Below are positions 8,934 through 16,845 of a stretch of DNA of 50,469 nucleotides, one piece after another (the first letter of the stretch is position 1; every line of letters starts with the position of its first letter). The DNA is from Methylobacterium segetis (GTDB taxonomy: Bacteria; Pseudomonadota; Alphaproteobacteria; Rhizobiales; Beijerinckiaceae), in NCBI RefSeq assembly GCF_004348265.1, contig NZ_SMNT01000033.1:1-50469 (forward strand), read 5' to 3'. The notes under the pieces were generated by a model. That model worked only from the letters and a program-made list of their open reading frames with translations, made no database searches and was not told where the DNA came from. Both the position numbers and the translations under genes were made by a program.

Positions 8934-9134
8934 ATGTCTCACAAGTTCAAGATCGGCCAGCGGGTGCGTCAGGCTCGGCGGTTCGGTTCCGCAGATAGCG
9001 GGAGCGCGACGAGCAGCACCTTCGAGATCATTCGGCTCATGCCGGAAGAGCGGACGGGCGAGCCGGCGTACCGGGTCAAATCAGCCACTGGCGAGCGCGC
9101 TGTGCTCGAAGGCGAACTCACCCTCGTCTCCTGA
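8934..9134 (+). CDS. Small hypothetical protein, SH3-like beta barrel style
   Basis: A 66-residue protein starting MSHKFKIGQRVRQ, with alternating strands (KIGQRVRQ, TFEIIRLMPE, PAYRVKSATGERAVLEGEL) typical of short SH3-like barrels in this lineage. The AGGAGG at 8921-8926 fixes the ATG at 8934. It follows the DUF6481 gene by 43 bases and may share its transcript. No function known. Confidence 0.75.
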   Translation: MSHKFKIGQRVRQARRFGSADSGSATSSTFEIIRLMPEERTGEPAYRVKSATGERAVLEGELTLVS

Positions 9135-9671
9135 GCAAGAACCAGGAGAGCGCACCGGCATCGTGCCGTTCACTGGGTGACAGCCGCTGGTGGGACGCTG
9201 CGACCGGCGTGTGGCGGGACGCACGACGCGAGGCACTGCGCTGCTTGCCAGCCGTCGAGGAGATCGCTGCCGTCCAAATGACGAAGGTCGTGCGCGTGAC
9301 CCCCTGACCGGGACCACGACACAGGCAGCAACGCGGACAGCATTCTCGCTGCCTTCTGCTGGCGCGGCCCCATGCGGCACGACCGGCTGCAGCATCGGTG
9401 CAGGCACCGGCCGCATCCCTCCGCTCCGTCCTTCCAAAACCGCGTCGATATTGTGCAATGCGGTCAGAAGCTTGCGGAAGGCTATAACATTTGACGCAAT
9501 ACGCTGGAAATTAATACGGATCAAAAAGCATTGATCGGGCTTGAACGAGAGCCCCAAAATGTGACTTAGGTGCAGTGCGGTAAGAGCATTGCTATGCTTC
9601 GTCAGCAAAGCATATGTGCTTATAATCTTATTGCAGTCGCTATGAATACATAACTTTTAGCCGAAGGAGCG
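9135..9671. other. Intergenic region upstream of the phasin gene
   Basis: No gene is seen in 537 bases. The left part is GC-rich. The last 190 bases (9480-9665) are markedly AT-rich and hold short alternating runs such as AAATTAATACGG and CATATGTGCTTATAATCTTATT. This is the likely promoter zone of the phasin gene; TATAAT at about 9619 is a possible -10 box, without a clear -35 partner. Confidence 0.4.
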
Positions 9672-10262
9672 ATGATGGCGATCAATCAGGGCAAGCAGGC
9701 CGAGCAAACCGGCCAAGCCGCGGACGCTGCGAAGGCGAATGTCGACCAGACCGCTGAGCAGGGCCGGCAATTCGCCGATGCGGCACGCGACGGCGTGAAC
9801 AAGCTGGCCAATCTGCAGGAGCAGGCCGCTCAGAATACCAAGCAGATCGTGCAGCGGAGTGTCGAGACGGCCTCGCAGCAGGCGCGTGAGGTCGCGGAGC
9901 GCTTCACGAAGACGCTGGGCTTCACGGGCGAGGACAGCGAGCGTCTGGCCCGCCAGTCGAAGCAGAACCTGGAAGCGGTCGCGCGCTGCGGCACGGTGCT
10001 GACCCAAGCCTTCCAGGATGCCTCGCGCAGCTGGTTCGGTCTGGCGCAGAGCCAGTGGCAGCGCAACCTCGAGGGGCTGAACAAGCTGACCCGTGCCAAG
10101 TCGGTCCAGGAATTCGCCGCGATCCAGAGCGAGTTGGCGCGCGAGAACCTGCAGCACATCGTTCAGGACAGCCGGGCGATCACCGAGACCTCCGCCCGCG
10201 CCGTCGAGGAGGCCAGCAAGGCTTTCGCCAGCGTCGCGCAGGCTCCGACGCTGGTTCGCTGA
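9672..10262 (+). CDS. Phasin family protein
   Basis: A 196-residue amphipathic helical protein of the Phasin_2 family. It has the typical core LNKLTRAKSVQEFAAIQSELARENLQHIVQDSR near residues 135-170, preceded by a heptad-rich Ala/Gln stretch. Phasins coat polyhydroxybutyrate granules in the cytoplasm or serve as related chaperone-like proteins. GAAGGAG lies just before the ATG. A strong terminator follows. The long AT-rich upstream region suggests regulated, high expression. Confidence 0.9.
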   Translation: MMAINQGKQAEQTGQAADAAKANVDQTAEQGRQFADAARDGVNKLANLQEQAAQNTKQIVQRSVETASQQAREVAERFTKTLGFTGEDSERLARQSKQNLEAVARCGTVLTQAFQDASRSWFGLAQSQWQRNLEGLNKLTRAKSVQEFAAIQSELARENLQHIVQDSRAITETSARAVEEASKAFASVAQAPTLVR

Positions 10263-10317
10263 GGCGAGAAAAGCATCTGAACCCCGGGCAAGTGTCCGGC
10301 GTTCACTCCCTGTCAGA

Positions 10318-10352
10318 GGGGCGGTCGCTTCGGCCGCCCCTTCTCTTTTTCT
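10318..10352 (+). terminator. Rho-independent terminator after the phasin gene
   Basis: Stem GGGGCGG(TCG) / (CGG)CCGCCCC around a CTT loop at 10318-10340, then TTCTCTTTTTCT. Confidence 0.85.
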
Positions 10353-10391
10353 CAGGCGCGTGTCTCCGGAACCGCGCAACGCGGAGCCTGC

Positions 10392-10637
10392 ATGTACAAC
10401 CCTTTTGCCGTCGCCCTGTTGGCCCTCGAGGCCCAGAAGGTCGTTGAGCTTCGGCTCGTGAAACTCGCCTGGGGCGGCTCGGAGGGCTGTGTCGAAGCCC
10501 AGCAGATGGTGAGCGAGAAGGTCAGCGCCTTCATCGAAGCATCCGGTACGCTGATGACGGGCGGCTCCTGCGAGACGGTGGTGGCGCGCTACCGCGAGCA
10601 TGTCGCCGCGAACACCAAGCGGTTGACGGCCGCCTGA
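10392..10637 (+). CDS. Hypothetical helical protein (phasin-associated)
   Basis: An 81-residue mostly helical protein, starts MYNPFAVALLALEAQKVVELRL and ends VARYREHVAANTKRL. The pattern resembles short helical proteins that sit next to phasin genes in Methylobacterium and that I know only as hypothetical. It begins 52 bases after the phasin terminator. It might bind the granule surface together with the phasin; this is inference from position. Confidence 0.7.
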   Translation: MYNPFAVALLALEAQKVVELRLVKLAWGGSEGCVEAQQMVSEKVSAFIEASGTLMTGGSCETVVARYREHVAANTKRLTAA

Positions 10638-10715
10638 CCCCGGCTCCGGCGGGGGCAGCGGCTCCTGCCTGCCCTCCCGCACGGGAGCTCCCTCAGAGGA
10701 TAGAGAAGGATCGGT

Positions 10716-11015
10716 ATGGCACGCTTCGTTGCGATTGAGAGAGGTACAGACCGCGTCTACGGCGACACGGCCCGTTTCGGCTCGGCCGGGAACGTGGTCT
10801 CGCCGGCAGACGCAGTCTGCCTGTTCGACCGCCACGCCGGCCGCGCTCCGCGCGGCTTCGGCTACGTCAAGCCCGACAGCGATTCCGCGCATTACGACGT
10901 CTACGAAATCCCGCCCTCCGCTCCCAGTCGAGCCCCAGCGAGTGATGCGGAGGCGCAGGCGCTGCTCCGCGAGCACGGCGCGTTGGTGACCTCGCTCGTC
11001 ACCTACAATTCCTGA
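10716..11015 (+). CDS. Hypothetical protein
   Basis: A 99-residue soluble protein: MARFVAIERGTDRVYGD at the start, a probable strand-turn core (GFGYVKPDSDSAHYDVYEI) and a C-terminal helix. AGAGAAGGATCGGT precedes the ATG, so the start is well supported. No family recognised. It is the third small gene of the phasin-led row. Confidence 0.65.
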   Translation: MARFVAIERGTDRVYGDTARFGSAGNVVSPADAVCLFDRHAGRAPRGFGYVKPDSDSAHYDVYEIPPSAPSRAPASDAEAQALLREHGALVTSLVTYNS

Positions 11016-11307
11016 CTGCGTCTGCTGCCGGTCTGGGGCTCCGCCCAAGCGACGACTGCTCGTCGACGAGGCCGGATTGCCCGGACGCATTGCACGCTTC
11101 GACAGCTGCATCCGGGGCATCCAGCCTTCGCTGGACTACCGGTCCGGTCGCAACCGGAACTCATCGTCGGACGAATTGACGGCGCCCGGTGCCCGACGGA
11201 AGGCTGCCGTACGTGGGCCGCGATCTCCGCGACGCGACCTGGCCTTCCGGCTGTTCATGGTCACGACCGTGCAGTCGCCTCCCAATTGGACCGGTCCAAA
11301 ATATCGG

Positions 11308-12084
11308 TCAGGTCAAGCCGCTGACGAGCAGATCGTCAGGCTCGAACTCAGCCCTTCGAGCGGCGAGATAGCCAGGATCGAACCCTGCCAGATCACGCAG
11401 TCGCCTCACATCTGTGATGGTCAACTTCTGGCGTCCCAGAGACACGAGCTGGTGACCGCAGAGGGTCTGCAGGATCCGGCTGATGTGCACATGGGAGGTT
11501 GCCGCGGCGTCAGCCAGATCCGCCTGAGACAGGCTCAACTCACATCCGTCTTGTCCTGCGAGCCCGACCGCCTCAAGGCGGGCCTGCAACTCACACAGGA
11601 GGTGGGCCACGCGTTGCAGGGACGCCTGGCTGTCGTTCAAGAGCCATGCGCGGGCGCGGTTGAGCTCGTCCCGCATCAGCCACCGAAGGGCGCGTTTGAT
11701 GCCGGGATAGCTGCTCAGCATGCACAGATCTGGTCGAGGCAGTTCGGCAACGCTGCATCTGGTAAGGGTGCCGACGCGCCAGGCCAGTTCGGAGGGGAAG
11801 CCCGCCGGCGGTCCGAAGAGATCTCCGGGGATGAGGAAAGCGGCAATCCGCCGTGTGCCGTCCGGCAGTGTTGCGTACCGGCAGGCGAGGCCGCGCATCA
11901 TCAGACAAAGGACAGGCTCAGCCTGCTGGCCGATGATGGCCTGATGGGCTGCCAGCTCTTGCGTGCCGAACTCGAGTGACAGCAGCACTTTCTGCTCAAG
12001 GTCTGCCAGCGTGCCAGCCTGTTCGAGGCGGCGGATGAAGGCGTTAGCCAAGGCACGACCTCCCTCGACGCGCGTGGAGTGCAT
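11308..12084 (-). CDS. Crp/Fnr family transcriptional regulator
   Basis: A 258-residue regulator: N-terminal cyclic-nucleotide-type beta barrel (residues about 30-150, with RRIAAFLIPGDLFGP) and a C-terminal winged helix (SLSQADLADAAATSHVHISRILQTL as the HTH). The barrel lacks the Cys set of FNR and shows no obvious cAMP-binding RxS, as in many rhizobial Crp/Fnr-like proteins. The tail LRDLAGFDPGYL is the usual closing motif of this subfamily, which matters for judging the truncated paralogue at 19227. A small membrane-protein gene lies 6 bases upstream. Confidence 0.92.
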   Translation of the reverse strand: MHSTRVEGGRALANAFIRRLEQAGTLADLEQKVLLSLEFGTQELAAHQAIIGQQAEPVLCLMMRGLACRYATLPDGTRRIAAFLIPGDLFGPPAGFPSELAWRVGTLTRCSVAELPRPDLCMLSSYPGIKRALRWLMRDELNRARAWLLNDSQASLQRVAHLLCELQARLEAVGLAGQDGCELSLSQADLADAAATSHVHISRILQTLCGHQLVSLGRQKLTITDVRRLRDLAGFDPGYLAARRAEFEPDDLLVSGLT

Positions 12085-12090
12085 TGTTCT

Positions 12091-12351
12091 TCATTCCGCC
12101 CGTGCCCGAGGCGTCTCTGCCGTTGAGCGAGCCGGCTTCCGCCGGCTTTCCGGGGCGGTCTCGGCGTTCTGTTCGCCCTCCTGCGGCTGGGTGACCGAAG
12201 AGGCGGTCGCCCCGATGGCCGAGATGCTGCCGCCGAGCGGCACGCAGAGAAGCGCGATGCATTCGCCCAGGGGCCAGAGCAGGGTGATGGTCCCCACACC
12301 GCCCAGGACCGCGGCGAACATCAGGCGAAACATCCGAACTCGCCCGGCCAC
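12091..12351 (-). CDS. Small predicted membrane protein
   Basis: Up to 86 residues with GTG at 12351, or 80 with the ATG at 12333. Two hydrophobic segments (residues about 8-25 and 28-50) are followed by a polar Glu/Arg-rich tail. It ends 6 bases before the Crp/Fnr gene, so they are likely co-transcribed. No family recognised. Confidence 0.5.
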   Translation of the reverse strand: MAGRVRMFRLMFAAVLGGVGTITLLWPLGECIALLCVPLGGSISAIGATASSVTQPQEGEQNAETAPESRRKPARSTAETPRARAE

Positions 12352-12484
12352 TCCCTCATGAGCGACGGCCTTGCGCGGAAACCGACCTTCCGCTCCCGCC
12401 TCTCGCGCTGGCCGTCACATCGCCCTGATCGCAGTTGCCGAGCGCATCGCGAGAAACCTTGAGGTGTGGCGCGTGTGCCGAGCC

Positions 12485-12949
12485 TCACCGTTCCTTCCGG
12501 CTTCCGCCGCTGCTTGCTCGCTCGGCCTCCGCCATCCTGCCCGGGCGCCCCAGGCCGCTCGCCTTGGCAATTTCAGAGCGTTGCTCGGCGTAAGCGGCCG
12601 CGACCATCGGGTAGTCGCTCGGCAGGCCGTAGCGCTGGCGGTAGCTGTAGGGATCGAGCCCATGCATCGCGAGGTGGCGCTTGAGCGTCTTGTAGGGCTT
12701 GCCGTCGATGAACGAGATCAGCGCGTCCGGGGTGATCGACCTGCGCACCTGCGAAGGTGTCGGCTTCTCCTCCTGTTTCGCAACGGTCGGCGCAGCCCCG
12801 CTGGCGAGGCCCGTCAACGCCGCCTGGACGCTGCTCAACAAAGGCGGAATTTCTGCTGCGGACACATGGTTGCGCGTTACATAGGCCGACACGATCTCGC
12901 CGGTCATTTCAATGAGATCAGCGTTCCGAAGGTGGGAATTTTGAAACAC
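12485..12949 (-). CDS. MucR/Ros family transcriptional regulator
   Basis: A 154-residue regulator. The N-terminus (NADLIEMTGEIVSAYV) and the C-terminal core (SFIDGKPYKTLKRHLAMHGLDPYSYRQRYGLPSDYPMVA) are the MucR signature. The zinc-finger Cys pair of Ros is not present (RRSITPDALISF where C-x2-C would sit), but HLAMHG keeps His residues, as in rhizobial and methylobacterial variants that lack Cys. It controls envelope, exopolysaccharide or cell-cycle genes in relatives. GTG start at 12949 with AGAGGA before it; its first 32 bases overlap the upstream DUF6894 gene, which suggests translational coupling. Confidence 0.9.
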   Translation of the reverse strand: MFQNSHLRNADLIEMTGEIVSAYVTRNHVSAAEIPPLLSSVQAALTGLASGAAPTVAKQEEKPTPSQVRRSITPDALISFIDGKPYKTLKRHLAMHGLDPYSYRQRYGLPSDYPMVAAAYAEQRSEIAKASGLGRPGRMAEAERASSGGSRKER

Positions 12950-13409
12950 GATCTTCCTCTTTTTTGACTTTCATCTTCTTGTGCTGAGCGGCGCCAAGAC
13001 TCCGCGCGACCCTGCGCCTGATCTCGTCCAACAGCATGCTCACGAGATGACGCAGCGATGCTCTCCCGTCTTCATCGCTGGCCAGACGAGACCCGATGGT
13101 AGGCCGGGTTGTCCGATCCAGGGGGCTCGGAGCACCGCCTTCACCACCTGCCCCAATGCCATCCAGCGCGTCAGCCGGTGCCGCAATCACCACTGCGCCA
13201 TGACCGAGAGCGCTGAGGATGCGCTCCCCATTTTCATCCCGAACGTCCACACGGACCCGGCTCGCACCTGTCTTTTGTAGCTCGTGTGCGACCAGTTCAC
13301 CGGCCGCCCGATGCGCAAGCGCACGGACCGCGTTCAAGTCGGGAAGCTCATATCCCTCGGTATCCCGGATCCTTTCGCCATCGTCGATGTCGAAGAAAAA
13401 GCGTGGCAC
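12918..13409 (-). CDS. DUF6894 family protein, extended
   Basis: A 163-residue protein. The first 75 residues match the DUF6894 core (PRFFFDIDDGERIRDTEGYELPDLNAVRALA, then RVRVDVRDENGERILS). The GTG at 13409 puts the family's initial PRFFFD at the N-terminus, although the frame is open to 13505. Beyond the core there is a long polar tail ending in a basic Lys-rich stretch, which makes it twice as long as the other DUF6894 protein in this window (36109). The last 32 bases overlap the MucR start. Function unknown. Confidence 0.75.
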   Translation of the reverse strand: MPRFFFDIDDGERIRDTEGYELPDLNAVRALAHRAAGELVAHELQKTGASRVRVDVRDENGERILSALGHGAVVIAAPADALDGIGAGGEGGAPSPLDRTTRPTIGSRLASDEDGRASLRHLVSMLLDEIRRRVARSLGAAQHKKMKVKKEEDRVSKFPPSER

Positions 13410-13540
13410 GGGGCCTTCGTCCGGTTGCGAGGCGGTATGCACCCGCGGTTCAACTGCAGGGCTTATATGATGCTCACGACGCAACGGGATCGACTGAGCC
13501 GGCACAAACCATCGACTGCCAGGGCTGATGGGAGACTAAA

Positions 13541-14515
13541 ATGCGGACCATCTTCACGACCGACCGAATTCATGTGCGCGATCGGTTCGCCCATTGGCAT
13601 GACATCGCTCGGCAAGGCATCGTCGACCACGACGCCAAGCCGGCCTGCCGCAAATCATTCCAGGCGGAGCTTCACGTCGGCGCGATCGGCACAAACGGTG
13701 TCGCCTTTTTCAAGAGCTCGGACATGATCGTCTCGCGCACGAGGCGGCATATCGCGCGCGGCGCCACCGACGAGATCTTCGTCTGCCGTCAGTTCAGCGG
13801 ACGATTGGTGCTGGATCAGGACGGCCATCAGGTCGGGCTAGAGCCCGGTGATGTCACGTTGCTCGACCCTGCTGTTCCCTACGCGGCCCATTTCTCGGGC
13901 GGCTCCGAACTGCTTGTGTTCAAGGTCGCGCGCAACGCTTTGGAAGGCCGCGTCGGGAGGGCGCGCGAGTTGACGGCGCGGGCCCTCCCGGCGAATGCCG
14001 AAGGCCGGTTAACGTCCGCGTATCTCAGCCTGCTACCCTTCCACGCGAACGGCCTCAGCGCGGCGGTAGGGGAATGCGTCGAGCCGCACATTCTGGACCT
14101 CATCGCCCTCTCGTTCAGCCGGGCACCCGGTGGGGGTGCGGCGCAGGGCTCCTCGGCGCGCTCGCTGGTCCGCACGAGGGTGCGCTCGGCGGTCGAGGCG
14201 AACCTCTGCGATCGAAGCTTCGGGGTTGCCGCCGCCGCACAAGCAGCGGGCGTCAGCGTCCGCTACGCCAACGCCGTGCTGGCGGATGACGGTACGTCGA
14301 TCATGCAACTCCTTCAGACGCGGCGTCTGGAGCGTTGCCGCCAAGCGCTCGCAGATCCGGCGCAGGCGCACCGGACGGTGAGCGAGATCGCGTATGGCTG
14401 GGGGTTCTCGGACATGAGCCACTTCGGACGTCGATTCAGAGCCTTGTTCGGGATGCTGCCCAGCGAGTTCCGGCGTGGCGCGCAGGTGGCTACTTCCCAG
14501 GACCTGCAAGGTTAG
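13541..14515 (+). CDS. AraC family transcriptional regulator
   Basis: A 324-residue regulator with an N-terminal AraC-binding-like domain (residues about 1-180, with FVCRQFSGRLVLDQDGHQVGLEPGDVTLLDP) and a C-terminal double HTH (residues about 220-315, ending FGRRFRALFGMLPSEFRR). The middle AAAQAAGVSVRYANAVLADDGTS is the first HTH. It diverges from the DUF6894/MucR pair across 131 bases, so it may control that pair. Inducer unknown. Confidence 0.92.
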   Translation: MRTIFTTDRIHVRDRFAHWHDIARQGIVDHDAKPACRKSFQAELHVGAIGTNGVAFFKSSDMIVSRTRRHIARGATDEIFVCRQFSGRLVLDQDGHQVGLEPGDVTLLDPAVPYAAHFSGGSELLVFKVARNALEGRVGRARELTARALPANAEGRLTSAYLSLLPFHANGLSAAVGECVEPHILDLIALSFSRAPGGGAAQGSSARSLVRTRVRSAVEANLCDRSFGVAAAAQAAGVSVRYANAVLADDGTSIMQLLQTRRLERCRQALADPAQAHRTVSEIAYGWGFSDMSHFGRRFRALFGMLPSEFRRGAQVATSQDLQG

Positions 14516-14608
14516 CGCTTCAGCGCACGGCCTCAGACATGCAGGCTTGGACCACCCTTCTCGAAGCCTGAAACGGCCGGAGTACCAGTCCCGGAGCGAC
14601 GCAGCGGA

Positions 14609-15718
14609 TCAGCGGCGCTTCTCTCCAGCCAGTTCAAATTCGTCGATGTGGTAGTCCATCGCGGGTGCCAGTCGCGCAATATGCGGCTGCCATTGTGCTC
14701 TCAGCGCGAGATAAGTCTCAGCCCCTGCCTCACCCGGCATCGTCTCGACGCCGGCTGCCGAGAGCCGCCTGACAGCCGCTGCGAAGCGGGTGCGCCATGC
14801 CTCGCTCTCGGCGCTGTTCACCTCGGCCGGGGCCGGCAGATGTCCGGGCAGAAACGTCGTTTCGAGCGTGACGACGAGCAGCATGGCAACGCGCCAGATT
14901 GCATCGACCGCGGCGGTCTCCTTCAGCCATGCTGCCTGCCGGTCTGCAATCCCGCTGCGGATCAGTGACACTGCGTCGAGGGCGATGAAGGTCTGTGCCG
15001 AGACCGAATAGAAGGACTGCCGGAAGCGGAAGTAGAACAGCACGGGATAGAAGTGGTGCGCCTCCTTCATCTCGGCCATGGACCCCGCAACGTCGGCCAA
15101 GTGGGTGTAGCCTGACGTGAACTGCCCCTGCGGCCCCAGCCGAGCCAGGAGTTCGGCCGCATCCGCGGTTTCACCCGCCAAAAGATGGAGCTTCAGTCCC
15201 AGCGCGTTGCGCTGCCGAAGCGCGCTGTAGACCTGCATGACGTAGGTCAGGACCAACGACGTCGCCGACATTCCGACGAGCGAGTTCACCAGATAGAGGA
15301 GGCGGTAGGCGTCCGTGACCGGCTTGAAGTCGCTGGCCCCCACAATCGCCATGCTGCTGCCGCCGGCATAGAGGGCGGTCATGAAGTCAGCCGGGGTCTC
15401 GCCGGTGCTCGCTCGAACGGCCGTCCCGAGCGCGGGGTGGATGATCAGGCCGGCCCCGAGGGTCAGTCCCAGTGCCCAAAGCAGGACGAAGGCGATCAGG
15501 ATGACCGGCCCGCAGAACGAGAGCACGACGTCCCGCTTCTGCCCGAACTGATCGGCGGCACGGCGGAAGATTGCCCATGTGAGATGGGCGACCCGGTCCG
15601 CGATCAGGCCCGTCCCGATGCGCGCGTAAAGGACCGTCAGGAAGATGTCGGCGAGGACGAAGCCCATGACGAGCGCGCCCAACGCCCGTTCGAGCACAGG
15701 CAGCATCAGACTAGCCAA
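14609..15718 (-). CDS. Potassium-channel-like membrane protein lacking the canonical filter
   Basis: A 369-residue protein whose N-terminal half reads like a two-transmembrane ion channel: TM1 about residues 6-35, TM2 about 63-95, a short re-entrant segment FMTALYAGGSSMAIVGASD, then a membrane helix LLYLVNSLVGMSATSLVLTY. The re-entrant segment aligns by eye with the pore loop of K+ channels, but the TxGxGD filter is replaced by AIVGASD. The C-terminal 200 residues are soluble and helical. It could be a channel of altered selectivity or a non-conducting relative. It is a single gene. Confidence 0.6.
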   Translation of the reverse strand: MASLMLPVLERALGALVMGFVLADIFLTVLYARIGTGLIADRVAHLTWAIFRRAADQFGQKRDVVLSFCGPVILIAFVLLWALGLTLGAGLIIHPALGTAVRASTGETPADFMTALYAGGSSMAIVGASDFKPVTDAYRLLYLVNSLVGMSATSLVLTYVMQVYSALRQRNALGLKLHLLAGETADAAELLARLGPQGQFTSGYTHLADVAGSMAEMKEAHHFYPVLFYFRFRQSFYSVSAQTFIALDAVSLIRSGIADRQAAWLKETAAVDAIWRVAMLLVVTLETTFLPGHLPAPAEVNSAESEAWRTRFAAAVRRLSAAGVETMPGEAGAETYLALRAQWQPHIARLAPAMDYHIDEFELAGEKRR

Positions 15719-15852
15719 CCTTCCAGTCTCAGGCGTTGGTCAGCACGCGAAAACCTTGTCGGCGGCATGCTTATTGGCGTCCGCAGGCGCAGAAGTAGTC
15801 GCGCTTGCACGGGGCGCACGCGCCACAGTTGTTTGTGAATGGCTTGACGCGC

Positions 15853-16134
15853 TCACCTTTCACGAGAGAGCCGTTGATCGTCATCCGGGTAGGGCTTGAT
15901 CTGGCTGTCGCGTGCCACCTCGGCAACCGAGATCGGTACATTCTCCGTCCAACGCGGAAAGTTGACGACGATGCGCCCTTCCGTCGAAACGGGCACCTCA
16001 GTCACTGGGCGGTCGAAGCTGGCGACCTGGCGCAATCGCGCTGGACCTTGAGGCGGCGCTACACTCTGCTGTGCCATGCATGTGGGGGTCAGGAGCGTTC
16101 CAAAGAACAGGGTCACTGTTGTGACCCTGATCAT
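15853..16134 (-). CDS. Small secreted hypothetical protein
   Basis: A 93-residue protein. Residues 1-22 (MIRVTTVTLFFGTLLTPTCM, then AQQ) look like a signal peptide with cleavage after AQ or, because of the TCMA segment, possibly a lipoprotein-like site. The mature part has strand-like sequence (EGRIVVNFPRWTENVPISV). GGAGGAGAG directly precedes the ATG at 16134, better than the ATG 12 bases upstream. It lies downstream of the alcohol dehydrogenase genes on the same strand. No function recognised. Confidence 0.6.
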   Translation of the reverse strand: MIRVTTVTLFFGTLLTPTCMAQQSVAPPQGPARLRQVASFDRPVTEVPVSTEGRIVVNFPRWTENVPISVAEVARDSQIKPYPDDDQRLSRER

Positions 16135-16226
16135 GCTCTCCTCCATCGCATCGCGATGTTCGTGCAGGATGCAGCTGCCACCTTGCAGCGTGAACGCGGC
16201 TCGAACGCAGCCGTATCGTCGATCGG

Positions 16227-16826
16227 TCAGTGAGGCCGTGCCTTCTCTTGCGGTGCACGTTGGGAGACCGCTGCGAGGGTTGGCACGGCCCGCATGTCCG
16301 GAGGCACTTGGAAGTCCTTGGCTGCGCCTCGCGCCGCCTGAGTGCCCTGCGGGAACCCTGTCCGATCCCGGTAGGAGCGTAGCCGGCCACGGGGACGGCT
16401 GTGGCGTGCGGTCACCCCCTGTGCGCTGATGATGTCGAGCAGCGTCACCCCCAGAACCGCTGCAAGAGCAATCCCGACGTTGTCGCGCTTCGGATTGTCA
16501 TGCCGCATGGCCTTCATCAGGGTGGCGATGTCGAGCCCGTCTCCGACGACGCGACTCCACAATCCAACGTGCTTGTCTGGGGAGAGGGATAAGAGGCCGT
16601 GCCCGAGTTCACGGACGCCGAACGCTCGCACGAGCGCTTCTTTGCCCTCCATCCCGAGTGCACGGGTGATGCGCTCAGCCGCAATCAGCTCCGTCATGCC
16701 GAGCCCGATGCTGAACCAGCCGAGTGCTTTGGCCATGCGGTCAGCAGTCCCCAGCGAACTGGGACCCGAGTGGATGACTTTCGGATCGCCTTTGGACCGG
16801 GCAATGTTCGAGATGTAGTAAGCCAT
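16227..16826 (-). CDS. Membrane protein of the cyclase/dehydrase-associated type
   Basis: A 199-residue protein with an N-terminal hydrophobic core (GWFSIGLGMTELIA, AFGVRELGHGLLSL, GDGLDIATLMKAM, VGIALAAVLGVTLLDII). This series matches a four-helix membrane module that rhizobial genomes often join to SRPBCC cyclase/dehydrase proteins. Here the C-terminal SRPBCC part is absent and replaced by a basic polar tail. It starts 19 bases after the alcohol dehydrogenase stop and is very likely in its operon. Function unknown. Confidence 0.7.
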   Translation of the reverse strand: MAYYISNIARSKGDPKVIHSGPSSLGTADRMAKALGWFSIGLGMTELIAAERITRALGMEGKEALVRAFGVRELGHGLLSLSPDKHVGLWSRVVGDGLDIATLMKAMRHDNPKRDNVGIALAAVLGVTLLDIISAQGVTARHSRPRGRLRSYRDRTGFPQGTQAARGAAKDFQVPPDMRAVPTLAAVSQRAPQEKARPH

Positions 16827-16845
16827 GTCTTCTGCCCCCGGGTCT

